Assembly (NCBI RefSeq): GCF_014280935.1
Contig: NZ_JACLZI010000056.1
Span: forward strand, 124,001-188,000
Reading direction: 5' to 3'
From: Aquibacillus kalidii
GTDB lineage: Bacteria > Bacillota > Bacilli > Bacillales > Amphibacillaceae
Length of the DNA stretch: 64,000 nt
Numbering within the stretch: the first letter of the stretch is position 1; each line of letters starts with the position of its first letter. The notes under the pieces were generated by a model. The model saw only the letters and a list, made by a program, of their open reading frames with translations. It had not been told where the DNA came from and did no database searches. The translations under genes and the position numbers were made by a program. Below, piece after piece: positions 7,745 through 16,641 of the stretch.

Positions 7745-8449
7745 TTAGCCTCTATTTGGAAAAATTCGTTCAATCATTTGACCCATTTGATCAAAGAACC
7801 CTTCTACTGGTTCCCCATTCTCAGCGTCATTAACATAATTATTTGTCAAATCAACAAAATCTGGATTTGTGGAAACATACACGTTCTCGATACCAGGATC
7901 CACACTCTTTACTGCTCTTGATACTGAATCTTTAACTTCATTACTAATCTCATCCGTATTATTTGTCAATTGAGTAGCGACATAAGCATTATTTTCAGTC
8001 GTTAAAACATAAGCTCTATCAACTTGTTTCACTTGTTCCGTAATCCGATCTGCTGCACGATCAGCGATTTCAAAACGGTTTTCATCCTGTTTGTTGTCCG
8101 CAATATTTCTGTTTTTGTTTTGGTTATTCTTACCGATATTTAAATCAATGTTCCCTGGGGCGTTCTGAACGTTACGAGTTCCAGGCAATTCATTTCTATT
8201 ATCGTTATCAACATCATTGCCTCGTTGATACGTACCATCGTAGGTCCCTCGATTTGCCCCATAATCATTTGTATTATATTGTGGATTTAGGTCTCCACGA
8301 TTGGTTGGATAATCAGTTGTACTATTAAACCTTGTTTGTTGTACTCCGTCATTCATGTCACCTTGACCAATATTCTGATCATTTTGTGCCCCACAAGCTG
8401 CTAAAGTAAAGGTTGCTGCTATTGTTAACCCCATGCCTTTCCAATTCAT
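7745..8449 (-). CDS. yhcN: YhcN/YlaJ-type sporulation lipoprotein
   Basis: 234 aa. Lipoprotein signal with lipobox LAAC (Cys19), a low-complexity Asn/Asp/Gly/Arg-rich linker (20-125), then a YhcN/YlaJ domain (about 125-234; ADRITEQVKQVDRAYVLTTENNAYVA). YhcN is a lipoprotein of the B. subtilis inner spore membrane. A SigG-like promoter stands 32 bases upstream of the ATG, which fits forespore expression. The symbol is by family resemblance; the linker is too variable to prove orthology. Confidence 0.8.
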   Translation of the reverse strand: MNWKGMGLTIAATFTLAACGAQNDQNIGQGDMNDGVQQTRFNSTTDYPTNRGDLNPQYNTNDYGANRGTYDGTYQRGNDVDNDNRNELPGTRNVQNAPGNIDLNIGKNNQNKNRNIADNKQDENRFEIADRAADRITEQVKQVDRAYVLTTENNAYVATQLTNNTDEISNEVKDSVSRAVKSVDPGIENVYVSTNPDFVDLTNNYVNDAENGEPVEGFFDQMGQMIERIFPNRG

Positions 8450-8480
8450 CTATGACTCCTCCTTTATAAAGAGTTGCCTT

Positions 8481-8510
8481 TAGTATGTTTTATCTGACAC
8501 ATCTTATTCC
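8481..8510 (-). promoter_or_regulatory. SigG-like promoter of the YhcN-type gene
   Basis: On the minus strand GGAATA, a 17-base spacer, then CATACTA; SigG prefers TGnATA and CATAnTA. Five of six -35 bases and all -10 bases fit. Confidence 0.6.
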
Positions 8511-8806
8511 ATTATAAAGCACCCAAACAATGTATTTAAAAAGGATTTTTTTTCAACTATTTTTAACGAATAACTTTAGTACTGATTCCGAACACTGTTT
8601 AAATACGGGGCATATAAATATTGAATACGAAAAAAGTAGAACTCGTTAAGATTTGGAAACATGTCCATAAACGATTACTACTTAGCATTCAAAAATGACA
8701 AATACTAAATAAAACTTGATCCATTTGCTTAAGCAAAGGCTAGTTTAACTTATACTATTAATCCATAGTATAAAATACCCTTTGATAAAAGAAAGGGGAG
8801 TGTATT
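8511..8806. other. intergenic, AT-rich
   Basis: No gene seen. CATAGTATA about 40 bases before the YhdB-like start resembles a SigK -10, but no convincing -35 accompanies it. Confidence 0.4.
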
Positions 8807-9046
8807 ATGTATATCCCGGATTATGATAAAGCTTTGTATTTTACACTATGGGGCCAATGGGATGATCTACTCGTCCTTATGGTCAGAACAAATGATGATT
8901 TATTATCTAAAAAAATTGAAATCTTTCTCCATGCTTTCCATTACAAAAGAAGTGAACAAGAAGTAATGGATAGTCATGAACAACTACTCCATTATATAGA
9001 CCATGCTATGGGTCACATCCCTGCTGCTGCTATGATGGAGGTATAA
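8807..9046 (+). CDS. YhdB-like small protein
   Basis: 79-aa soluble protein beginning MYIPDYDKALYFTLWGQWDDLL, with MVRTNDDLLSKKIE in the middle. It resembles the uncharacterised B. subtilis YhdB family (I recall the DYDxALYxT and MVRTxDDxLSKxIE words). GAAAGGGGAG upstream gives a strong ribosome site. It is alone on the plus strand and shares a bidirectional terminator with yhcX. Function unknown. Confidence 0.75.
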   Translation: MYIPDYDKALYFTLWGQWDDLLVLMVRTNDDLLSKKIEIFLHAFHYKRSEQEVMDSHEQLLHYIDHAMGHIPAAAMMEV

Positions 9047-9048
9047 GG

Positions 9049-9081
9049 AAAGGGACCAGTTCATTCAGAACTGGTCCCTTT
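9049..9081. terminator. bidirectional terminator
   Basis: Perfect 14-bp stem AAAGGGACCAGTTC / GAACTGGTCCCTTT, loop ATTCA, between the convergent YhdB-like and yhcX genes. Confidence 0.85.
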
Positions 9082-9086
9082 GTATT

Positions 9087-10637
9087 TTATTGCGTTTCTA
9101 TGTCTTTATATTTTATTTCAAACAAGTCTCTACGACGGTCTCTTAGTTGTCTAACTGTACCTGATTTTCTTTGTCTACGGAGGATCTCTAGATCTACATC
9201 CCCTACAACAACCGTTTCAATATTTGGGTGACACTCACCAATGATACCATCTCGAGCAAATTCAAAATCAGATGGTGTAAAAATACCAGACTGTGCATAC
9301 TGAATATCCATATTGTCAACCTGTGTCAAGTTACCTACTGTACCAGCAATTACTGTATAGACTTGATTTTCAACAGCACGTGCTTGCGCGCAGTATCTTA
9401 CACGGAGATAGCCTTGACGATCATCCGTACAAAACGGAACAAAGATAATATTCGCCCCTTGATCAACAGCATAACGAGCAAGTTCAGGAAATTGGATATC
9501 GTAACAGATTTGGATAGCTATTTTCCCACAATCCGTATCAAACACTTTTACTGTATCTCCAGGTTGTATCCCCCACCATTTGCGTTCATTCGGTGTGACA
9601 TGTATTTTATATTGTTTTTCAATTGTACCATCTCTTCTAAATAAGTAGGCAATGTTATACACATGATCATCTTCCTCCACAAAATGGGAGCCCCCAACGA
9701 TATTCACATTATATTTAACTGCGAGATTGGTGAACAACTCAATATAATCCTCAGTATATTCTGCTAACCTTCTAATTGATTTGGATGGTACCTTTTCCTC
9801 AAGAAACGACATCAACTGCGTCGTAATTATTTCTGGAAACACTGCAAAATCAGAATCAAAGTCATAAGCAACATCTACATAATATTCAACTTGTTTAGCA
9901 AATTCTTCAAATGATTCTATGCTTTTCATCATATACTGGATAACAGTTATCCTTACCGGATAGGCTGTCTTGAAATGGCGCTTAGTTTTAGCATGATATT
10001 CAATATTATTCCATTCCATCAATGTCGCATATTGCGCTGACTGTTTATCATCAGGTAAGTAACCGGGGTTTATTCGCATAACCGTAAAACCATTCATTAC
10101 TTGGAAAGTTAATACAGGATCATAAATATTTTTGCTCATTACTTCCTCAACATATTCCCGAGGTGACATCTCTTCCTCATATTTATGATAATTAGGAATT
10201 CTTCCTCCGATAATTATACTTTTCAAATTCATCTCTCTTGCTAATTCTTTACGAGCTTCATACAGCCTTTTGCCAATCTTCATCCCCCGATAATTCGGAT
10301 CAACCATCACTTCGATTCCATATAGGTTATAACCCTCTTGATTATGATTGGTTATATATCCGCCGTCGGTTATATCATCCCATGTATGTTTATCATCATA
10401 TTCATCGAAATTAATGATTAAACTAGAACAACTTCCAATAATCTTCCCGTCATATTCCACACAAAATTGACCTTCTGGAAAAACATCTAAATGACTCTCT
10501 AAGTGCTCTTTTTTCCATGGCTCCATATTAGGAAAACAAATTTTCTGCATCTCTAATATCTGAGTAAAATCGTCTTTTGTTATGTTACGTACCTCTAGCT
10601 TCTTCTCAAAACTTGATAAATCCAATTTATCGGACAT
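9087..10637 (-). CDS. yhcX: YhcX: GNAT acetyltransferase fused to nitrilase-type amidohydrolase
   Basis: 516 aa in two domains. Residues 13-200 are a GNAT acetyltransferase with the acetyl-CoA loop VDPNYRGMKIGKRLYEAR. Residues 226-510 are a carbon-nitrogen hydrolase with the full Glu269 (FPEI), Lys344 (YKIHVTP), Cys378 (CYDIQFPE) triad. The same architecture and length occur in B. subtilis YhcX, a predicted amidohydrolase whose substrate I do not know. It starts 18 bases after the MviM-like gene, with GGAAGGGA in the gap, so the two are probably co-transcribed. It ends at a strong bidirectional terminator. Confidence 0.9.
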   Translation of the reverse strand: MSDKLDLSSFEKKLEVRNITKDDFTQILEMQKICFPNMEPWKKEHLESHLDVFPEGQFCVEYDGKIIGSCSSLIINFDEYDDKHTWDDITDGGYITNHNQEGYNLYGIEVMVDPNYRGMKIGKRLYEARKELAREMNLKSIIIGGRIPNYHKYEEEMSPREYVEEVMSKNIYDPVLTFQVMNGFTVMRINPGYLPDDKQSAQYATLMEWNNIEYHAKTKRHFKTAYPVRITVIQYMMKSIESFEEFAKQVEYYVDVAYDFDSDFAVFPEIITTQLMSFLEEKVPSKSIRRLAEYTEDYIELFTNLAVKYNVNIVGGSHFVEEDDHVYNIAYLFRRDGTIEKQYKIHVTPNERKWWGIQPGDTVKVFDTDCGKIAIQICYDIQFPELARYAVDQGANIIFVPFCTDDRQGYLRVRYCAQARAVENQVYTVIAGTVGNLTQVDNMDIQYAQSGIFTPSDFEFARDGIIGECHPNIETVVVGDVDLEILRRQRKSGTVRQLRDRRRDLFEIKYKDIETQ

Positions 10638-10655
10638 ATATTCATCTGTCCCTTC

Positions 10656-11579
10656 CTATCGTTTTGCATTTATGATTAGTTTTTCTACTAGTTGCTGGGA
10701 CTTCAATGCTTCTAAGCCATCCACATCTGGTATTGTATCGTTTAGGACACTATCAATAAAATGTTGCACACAATCCTCAAAACCTCTAGTCTTTAATATA
10801 GATTCCCAGGATCCTGGGGTTTCAATCCCTTTTTTTTGCTTATTTTCTACTTCTAGAGAATTCATATTCACAACCCTTATCAGGCTTCCTTCTGTGATTA
10901 TCTCTAATCTTTCCAAGTCGGTACCAGCATGCCTGTGCATTGCAGTGGAGAAAATTTGTTGTTTTTGTTGAAAGCTATGTCTTGCATAGATTAATTGATC
11001 CTCTATATTAATATTAGTAAAACTCCCAATAATCTGCAATTCATCTGCAGCTAACCATCTTATTGTGTCAATTAAATGCAAATAATCATCTAGCATAACA
11101 ATAGAAAAGGGTTGTGGTCCAATTGCAGTAGGTCGGTGTTTTTCGATTTGAACCGAATCAAATTCGCTGGCCATTTCTTTTGCTTGTTTGTACATCGGCG
11201 CAAATCTACGGTTAAAGCCAACCATAAGTTTTCTTCCATGCTTCTCAGATAGATGAACTAATCTTTCTGAATCCTCTACATTTGTAGCAAGCGGTTTATC
11301 AACATAAACATCAACTCCATGCGACAGTAAGTAAGCAACTACTTCGTAATGGGAAGCTGTAGAGCTATGAACAAACGCAGCATCACAAGATTGACTAGCA
11401 TGTCTTAAGCTAGTCAATCTATTTAACCTATATGCAGATGAGACAGCTTTGCTTTTCGCTTCATTCGGCGTAAAAACACCAACTAGTTCCCAATTATTTT
11501 CCCTCGATAATATAGGTAGATATGCCTTCTGTGCAATATTACCTAGTCCAATCATCGCGACTTTTAATTTCCTCTCCAT
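10656..11579 (-). CDS. Gfo/Idh/MocA oxidoreductase, MviM/YceM-like
   Basis: 307 aa. Rossmann fold with GLGNIAQKAYLPIL (11-24), FVHSSTASHYEVV, the cofactor/catalytic VDKPLA segment (the family EKP with Asp), VGFNRRFAPMY, and DDYLHLID containing the usual catalytic His. These words match E. coli MviM/YceM closely. NAD(P)-dependent, presumably acting on a sugar or sugar-like substrate. ATG with GAGGAG ahead. First gene of a likely two-gene unit with yhcX. Confidence 0.85.
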   Translation of the reverse strand: MERKLKVAMIGLGNIAQKAYLPILSRENNWELVGVFTPNEAKSKAVSSAYRLNRLTSLRHASQSCDAAFVHSSTASHYEVVAYLLSHGVDVYVDKPLATNVEDSERLVHLSEKHGRKLMVGFNRRFAPMYKQAKEMASEFDSVQIEKHRPTAIGPQPFSIVMLDDYLHLIDTIRWLAADELQIIGSFTNINIEDQLIYARHSFQQKQQIFSTAMHRHAGTDLERLEIITEGSLIRVVNMNSLEVENKQKKGIETPGSWESILKTRGFEDCVQHFIDSVLNDTIPDVDGLEALKSQQLVEKLIINAKR

Positions 11580-11729
11580 TCTTATGACTCCTCATAACTG
11601 ACCTAAAACAAGTGTAACATTTTTATGTATAGAGGTCGCATCCCTAAGAACTGTAGCCCTATTCGATTGCTATGAAGTGAGTATCAGATTCTATCTGGAC
11701 ATAAACAGTAGTTATTAATTTATATATCA

Positions 11730-11760
11730 AAAGGACTAGAAGCAAGTCTTCTAGTCCTTT
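11730..11760 (-). terminator. terminator after rsgI
   Basis: Perfect 13-bp stem AAAGGACTAGAAG / CTTCTAGTCCTTT, loop CAAGT, 60 bases past the rsgI stop. Confidence 0.7.
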
Positions 11761-11822
11761 CTACTATCTTAAATATATATTTCCATATGCTACTCATAGG
11801 TTATACGAGGTGTTTAAGTTGA

Positions 11823-12554
11823 TTATTTATAAAATAATTGTATAAGTTCTTCTTCATTACTGTCTAAGCTATTGCCTTTAGCCTCTTCAAAGGTGCTAGC
11901 TTGGTAGCCTCTTTCTATTTCATTAGCCATTACCTGGTTAACTGATACTTGTTGCTCATGAGCTAAATTTCTAATGTCCACTGGTACCTTATAAATCACC
12001 AAATTATATAACTTATTATTTTGGAAGTAGTCATCTAATTCAGAAGTAATATCATCTTTTTCTTGTTTATTGTTTATATAGCTAACTCCGATTAAAACGG
12101 ACTCCCTCTCCTTTAACATGGAAAGCTCAGCAGTTTTATCCAGTATTGCTGCTGTACCATTCGAGACAAAGCTTCCTTTTATATCACTTAGATTGTCCAA
12201 TAAAGTTTCGGCTTCCTCGTTTAAAGCAACAATTGATTTAATATTCATATCTTCATTTAAAACTAATTCAAGACTCGGTTGTATATCAATACTAACAAAG
12301 GCATAAGTATCTTCACTAGAATTCCAAATATAAAAAGGGAGGATACACGTTAGAAGTAAAAGCAAAATAGCTGGAAGTATAAATTTTGAACTAGTTAGAA
12401 AACGATATATAATAAACCACTTTGGGTTCTTATTCTCGTAGTAGGTTTGGGCTCCTATATCAAGTTCTAATGGAATAGCTTTGTGAAATTGACCATTTTC
12501 ATCCATTACAATGGTATAATTTCGTCGTTTCTCCATTATAATCCCTTTTTTCAC
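11823..12554 (-). CDS. rsgI: anti-sigma-I factor RsgI
   Basis: 243 aa. N-terminal RsgI_N cytoplasmic part (residues 8-35, NYTIVMDENGQFHKAIPLE) that binds SigI, one membrane helix (about 57-76), then an extracellular region starting AFVSIDIQPSLELVLNEDMNI, the conserved peri-membrane segment. There is no added carbohydrate-binding domain, as in the short B. subtilis type. The start is GTG at 12554, overlapping the sigI stop (GTGA), with GAGGGGG eight bases upstream; the ATG at 12536 is an alternative. Translational coupling keeps sigma and anti-sigma balanced. Confidence 0.88.
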   Translation of the reverse strand: MKKGIIMEKRRNYTIVMDENGQFHKAIPLELDIGAQTYYENKNPKWFIIYRFLTSSKFILPAILLLLLTCILPFYIWNSSEDTYAFVSIDIQPSLELVLNEDMNIKSIVALNEEAETLLDNLSDIKGSFVSNGTAAILDKTAELSMLKERESVLIGVSYINNKQEKDDITSELDDYFQNNKLYNLVIYKVPVDIRNLAHEQQVSVNQVMANEIERGYQASTFEEAKGNSLDSNEEELIQLFYK

Positions 12555-13285
12555 AAATCTATCCCCCTCAAGTATTCTTTTAAATATACGTAATCTTCAT
12601 TTAAGATAATAAAGATCGCTAGTATAAATTTCCGATTTCTTTCCAATGTCTTCTTACTAACATCTACTAAATTAACTAAAGACTTAATCGGCACTTTCTT
12701 CTTTGTTAATACATATTCTTTTAATTTAACATCATTAAATAATATTTTAGCAACGTTAATAGCCGATTCCCTAGCATCCTTATGCTTCGGAGAAACACGC
12801 GTTAAATCATCAAAAGATAGTTTGAATTCTTTCAATTTCATACTGAATTCCTTTATTTCTTCCCGTCTATGTGACTGGTCAAGCTCATATTCATACTTGG
12901 CTTTGGCAGCACTTACCTCTAAAGGGTTTTCTATTTGATCCCTTTGTAATAATTCATCTAATGAGGTAGCTTTTATTTTATTTTTTTCTTTTCGAATATA
13001 GTCAATAATCTTACGCTTTATCACAAGTCTAGCAAATGTTAAGAATGTGCTCCCTTTTCCTGGCATATAAGCATACATCGCTTCATTAAATGCCATAAGT
13101 CCAATACTAAACTCATCATCTTTCGTTCTACTTATATATCGCTTACAGACCTCAGATACACATTTAGCAATAAACGGCTGATAGATTTTCAGCAAGTAAT
13201 TTTCAATTTCACTGTCACCATGTTTCACTAACTCAACTTGTTCTTCAATTGTAAGTAATACGCTACTAGCTTGGGATTCAATCAC
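12551..13285 (-). CDS. sigI: RNA polymerase sigma-I factor
   Basis: 244 aa. SigI-type sigma-70 factor: LDELLQR and SFDDLTRVSPKHKDARE are SigI hallmark words, EFSIGLMAFNEAMYAYMPGKGSTF is the region 2 core (motif at 58-81), and the C-terminal part is the divergent region 4. In B. subtilis SigI responds to heat and envelope stress. An in-frame TGA nine bases upstream forces the GTG at 13285 (or something later) as start. GAGGA abuts this GTG, leaving no spacing, so initiation may depend on coupling to the 29-aa reading frame whose stop overlaps it (GTGA). rsgI follows with a four-base overlap. Confidence 0.9.
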   Translation of the reverse strand: MIESQASSVLLTIEEQVELVKHGDSEIENYLLKIYQPFIAKCVSEVCKRYISRTKDDEFSIGLMAFNEAMYAYMPGKGSTFLTFARLVIKRKIIDYIRKEKNKIKATSLDELLQRDQIENPLEVSAAKAKYEYELDQSHRREEIKEFSMKLKEFKLSFDDLTRVSPKHKDARESAINVAKILFNDVKLKEYVLTKKKVPIKSLVNLVDVSKKTLERNRKFILAIFIILNEDYVYLKEYLRGIDL

Positions 13286-13371
13286 TCCTCTTCACCACCA
13301 GCACTATAAGTTTCGTTAGCATCTCTATTAATTTGACGGTTAGATTTATGTACTTTCTCATTATTTATCAT
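13282..13371 (-). CDS. 29-aa micro-ORF coupled to sigI
   Basis: ATG at 13371 with GGAGCG six bases upstream; the product begins MINNEKVHKSNRQINRDAN and ends in GGEEE, wholly hydrophilic. Its TGA overlaps the sigI GTG start. The better ribosome site of this frame compared with sigI suggests it delivers ribosomes to sigI. It may be a leader peptide without its own function. Not recognised as a family. Confidence 0.45.
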   Translation of the reverse strand: MINNEKVHKSNRQINRDANETYSAGGEEE

Positions 13372-13584
13372 TTAAAACGCTCCAATTTAGCTCTAGTATG
13401 GATAATCATACAGGAACATTTTGTTACTATCTATCATCTTTTGGTTACATTTTCATTAAGTTCAATAACAAAACACACTACAAAATACCCATTTATTAAA
13501 GAAATTGAAAACTATCTGTAAATTTAGAAAGTTACTTAGATTATTGTATGAATATAAAAAATAATGCTATTTTATACCATTTAA

Positions 13585-13612
13585 AAGCCTATGGAAACAA
13601 ATCCATAGGCTT
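13585..13612 (-). terminator. terminator of the protease gene
   Basis: Perfect 11-bp stem AAGCCTATGGA / TCCATAGGCTT overlapping the stop codon. Confidence 0.7.
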
Positions 13613-14423
13613 AATCTTTTGCCCTATCATGATAATAATCTATTGGTACTGCCAGGCCAATTCTGCCATGTTTTTCGTGGTTCAACGTAGCAAAAATGAC
13701 AGCAATCACTTCTCCATCACTATTTATAACCGGGCTTCCGCTATTTCCACGGTAAACTGGTGCATCTAACATGAGCACTTCTTGGTCCCAATCTTTTAAC
13801 TGCGTGTAGCCTAATACGTTTCCTTCATTGGCAATCCCATTAAATTTAAGAGGATTCCCAATGAAATTGATGTGCTCTTTTTCAGAAAAAGTAGTTTCTG
13901 TCGCTAGAGGCAAAAATGGTAATTTTTCCCCCTCCACTTTCAGTAAAGCGAGATCAACTTCTGGGTAAGTCTCAACTATTTTCGCGTCAAATAAGCCTTC
14001 TTCCGGAAAAGCTGCTAACGCATCCCGGGTATCATCAATGACATGATAATTTGTAATAATGTAGCCGTCGCTAGAAATTGAAAAACCAGTTCCTTTGCCC
14101 GTTTCGGTTTCAATAACCACTATCGATTCCTGGTATTCGTCTATCGCTGGGTCTGCTACCAATCGTGCTGATGTAACTAAAAATTCTAGAGCAGGAATGG
14201 AAAAGGTTTTTGGCAATATAGCAATGACATTTATAAACATTGCAATAGCTATTAACCAAAACGCCCATTTAGGAAACGGACGTTTTGGCTTCTTTTCCTC
14301 TTTCGATTTTGCAAGTGCTTTTTGTCTTTCCATTTCAATTAACTCGAATAACTCTTCATCATCGAATTCTTCATATAAATCCTCATCAATAACATCTCGA
14401 TGAAATTCATCTGATTTATTCAT
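13611..14423 (-). CDS. membrane-anchored trypsin-like serine protease (DegP/HtrA type without PDZ)
   Basis: 270 aa. An acidic cytoplasmic tail (1-50), one membrane helix (53-71), then an extracellular S1C protease domain with His127 (TNYHVI), Asp157 (EVDLALL) and Ser228 (GNSGSP). No PDZ domain follows, so substrate control differs from HtrA. The tail is strongly Glu/Asp-rich then Lys-rich. Monocistronic, with its terminator overlapping the stop. Probably a surface quality-control or regulatory protease; target unknown. Confidence 0.85.
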   Translation of the reverse strand: MNKSDEFHRDVIDEDLYEEFDDEELFELIEMERQKALAKSKEEKKPKRPFPKWAFWLIAIAMFINVIAILPKTFSIPALEFLVTSARLVADPAIDEYQESIVVIETETGKGTGFSISSDGYIITNYHVIDDTRDALAAFPEEGLFDAKIVETYPEVDLALLKVEGEKLPFLPLATETTFSEKEHINFIGNPLKFNGIANEGNVLGYTQLKDWDQEVLMLDAPVYRGNSGSPVINSDGEVIAVIFATLNHEKHGRIGLAVPIDYYHDRAKD

Positions 14424-14610
14424 TGCCCACCTACCTCGTTACAAAAACTTATCTAGCGGGTGTTTCTGCGTAAAGCTTATCATATTTTTTGCTAGATCTA
14501 AGATTTACCAAGCCTAACACTCCATATACTAGCCACTACTTGTCGATGCGTCGAATTCTATGATAGGTAATATATCAAAATGTGCGTAAAGTGACTAACC
14601 AAAACTCTTA

Positions 14611-16641
14611 TTAACTAACTGACTGTACCTTTTTTCCTTGTTGCATTTGGTACATATTGTAATAAATGCCTTGTTGTTCTAGTAATTCCTGATGATTTCC
14701 CTTTTCTTTTATTATACCATGGTCCAATACAAAAATCTGGTCAGCCTTTTGAATCGTCGATAGTCGGTGGGCAATAACTAAGGTAGTCCGACCCTTTTTT
14801 AAGACTTCGAGAGCTTGTTGGATAATTGTTTCGGTCTCTGTGTCAATATTTGCTGTAGCTTCATCAAGAATTAAGATTGCTGGATCAAAGGCAAGTGCCC
14901 TTGCAAACGAAATTAGCTGACGTTCACCCATAGATAACGTACTTCCGCCCTCTTTTACTGGCTCATCATAGCCATTCGGCAATTTCTCGATAAATTGATC
15001 TGCTCCCACAGACTTTAATGCGTCAATCGCCATTTCCCGGGAAATATCTTGGTCATTCATGGTGACATTCGACAAAACCGTTCCACTGAATAGAAAGGGG
15101 TCTTGTAGAACAATGCCCATATGACTCCTAACTTGTTGTCTCGACAAATCATTAATATCTTTACCATCGATCCTAATCGACCCTTTTTGCGGATCGTAAA
15201 ATCGAAACAATAAATTCATGATCGAACTTTTACCTGAACCTGTGTGACCGACAAATGCCGCAGTTTTTCCAGGTTGAATATCCATGTTTATATCTTTTAA
15301 CACATATTCATCCTGATTATAAGCGAATGACACAGAATCAAATTGGACATGCCCTTTGTATCTATCAATATTTCTTTGATCAACCTTTTCTCCTTCATGG
15401 TCCATTAATTCAAAAACTCGGCTCGAAGCTACTCGTGCTTGCTCTAGTAAAGGAAGTTGGTTCACAATATCATTAACTGGGCCAAATAATCTATTTAGAT
15501 AGTCGACAAATGCGTATAATACCCCTGCCGTCACAATTCCTTCTACCCCCATTGAAGCTGAACCGAAGTACCATATAAATGCCACGAACGCTAAATTTCG
15601 AAGTACCGTTACTAGGTTATGGGAAGTTAAAGCACTTAATTTTACAAGTTTTCGTTGATAAACGAAATGCCGATCATTTAGCGCTTCAAATTCATTACTT
15701 ATCTGCTTCTCTTTTTGAAATGCTTGAATAATAGACATTCCTCTTATTGACTCATTTATATTCCCATTTATTTCACTGAGAGTCGAACGAACTACTTTGT
15801 TGTACTTTGTTCCATAATGTTTATATAATTTCATCCAACCATAAATGATTGGTAACAATAGTAAACAAATGGCTGCTAGTTTTGCATCTAGAAGCGTTAA
15901 TGCCACAAAAATTCCCGTCATATAAAACGCACTTGTTACAAACACAGATAATACTCTTTCGTAAAGGTCACGAATTGCTTCTGTATCATTGGTGATCCTT
16001 GCAACAATTTTACCTGCTGGTTGTTCTACATAATAATTAATTGGTACTTCTTGCGTGTGATTAAATACATCATTTCGCATTTTTTGCACAATACGATTAG
16101 AGGATTGTTGTAACAGATAAGTTTTTCCAAACTGAAACAATGCGGCAACTAATAACAAGGCTACATACAGAATTAGTAAGTACAAGATTGGCTTCTGTTC
16201 TGGTTTAAAGAAATGATATAATTCAGCCAATGACATTTTTTCAACTTGTACTGTTTGACTATTTTCTGCTGTTTCAACGATCAGCATATTATCTTCTAAT
16301 TTCATTTTCCCGTTAAGCGGAATCTCTTGATTTGTCCAATAATACCCTCTATTAATTTGCACAATTGTGGCGGTACCTAATGTTTCTTGATTCGAATCAA
16401 TCCTGTCTTGTCTCTTATAGAAGTTATTTTCATAAGAAACCGCAGTTCCATCGTTATTATCTTCTACTTGATACCAATGATTTTCCACACCTGTAATGTG
16501 TTCATCAATAATTATCTTCGCTATAAATGGACCAGCTAACTCTAATGCAACAGCTACTACTAAACATGTTAAGCCTAATAAAATCGTCTTTTTAAAAGAT
16601 AGTGCATAATCGAGAAGCCTTTTTTCTGTCGATCGTTTCAT
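14611..16641 (-). CDS. bmrD: multidrug ABC exporter half BmrD (YheH)
   Basis: 676 aa half-transporter. Membrane domain (about 15-375) interrupted after the first helix by an extracellular insert (about 40-140, rich in polar residues), a trait of BmrD. Nucleotide-binding domain (about 410-670): Walker A GHTGSGKS, signature LSMGERQ, Walker B ILILDEATANID with a catalytic Glu. The length matches B. subtilis YheH (673). Its ATG shares one base with the bmrC stop (TAATG), so the two are translationally coupled and form the heterodimer. Confidence 0.92.
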   Translation of the reverse strand: MKRSTEKRLLDYALSFKKTILLGLTCLVVAVALELAGPFIAKIIIDEHITGVENHWYQVEDNNDGTAVSYENNFYKRQDRIDSNQETLGTATIVQINRGYYWTNQEIPLNGKMKLEDNMLIVETAENSQTVQVEKMSLAELYHFFKPEQKPILYLLILYVALLLVAALFQFGKTYLLQQSSNRIVQKMRNDVFNHTQEVPINYYVEQPAGKIVARITNDTEAIRDLYERVLSVFVTSAFYMTGIFVALTLLDAKLAAICLLLLPIIYGWMKLYKHYGTKYNKVVRSTLSEINGNINESIRGMSIIQAFQKEKQISNEFEALNDRHFVYQRKLVKLSALTSHNLVTVLRNLAFVAFIWYFGSASMGVEGIVTAGVLYAFVDYLNRLFGPVNDIVNQLPLLEQARVASSRVFELMDHEGEKVDQRNIDRYKGHVQFDSVSFAYNQDEYVLKDINMDIQPGKTAAFVGHTGSGKSSIMNLLFRFYDPQKGSIRIDGKDINDLSRQQVRSHMGIVLQDPFLFSGTVLSNVTMNDQDISREMAIDALKSVGADQFIEKLPNGYDEPVKEGGSTLSMGERQLISFARALAFDPAILILDEATANIDTETETIIQQALEVLKKGRTTLVIAHRLSTIQKADQIFVLDHGIIKEKGNHQELLEQQGIYYNMYQMQQGKKVQSVS

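Noticed and set aside
7560-7748. 62-codon frame inside the 7.46-7.69 kb repeat
   Set aside because: GTG start without ribosome site in a recognised non-coding repeat.
9228-9644. 138-codon open frame opposite yhcX
   Set aside because: Antisense shadow of a conserved two-domain protein; no ribosome site or recognisable product.
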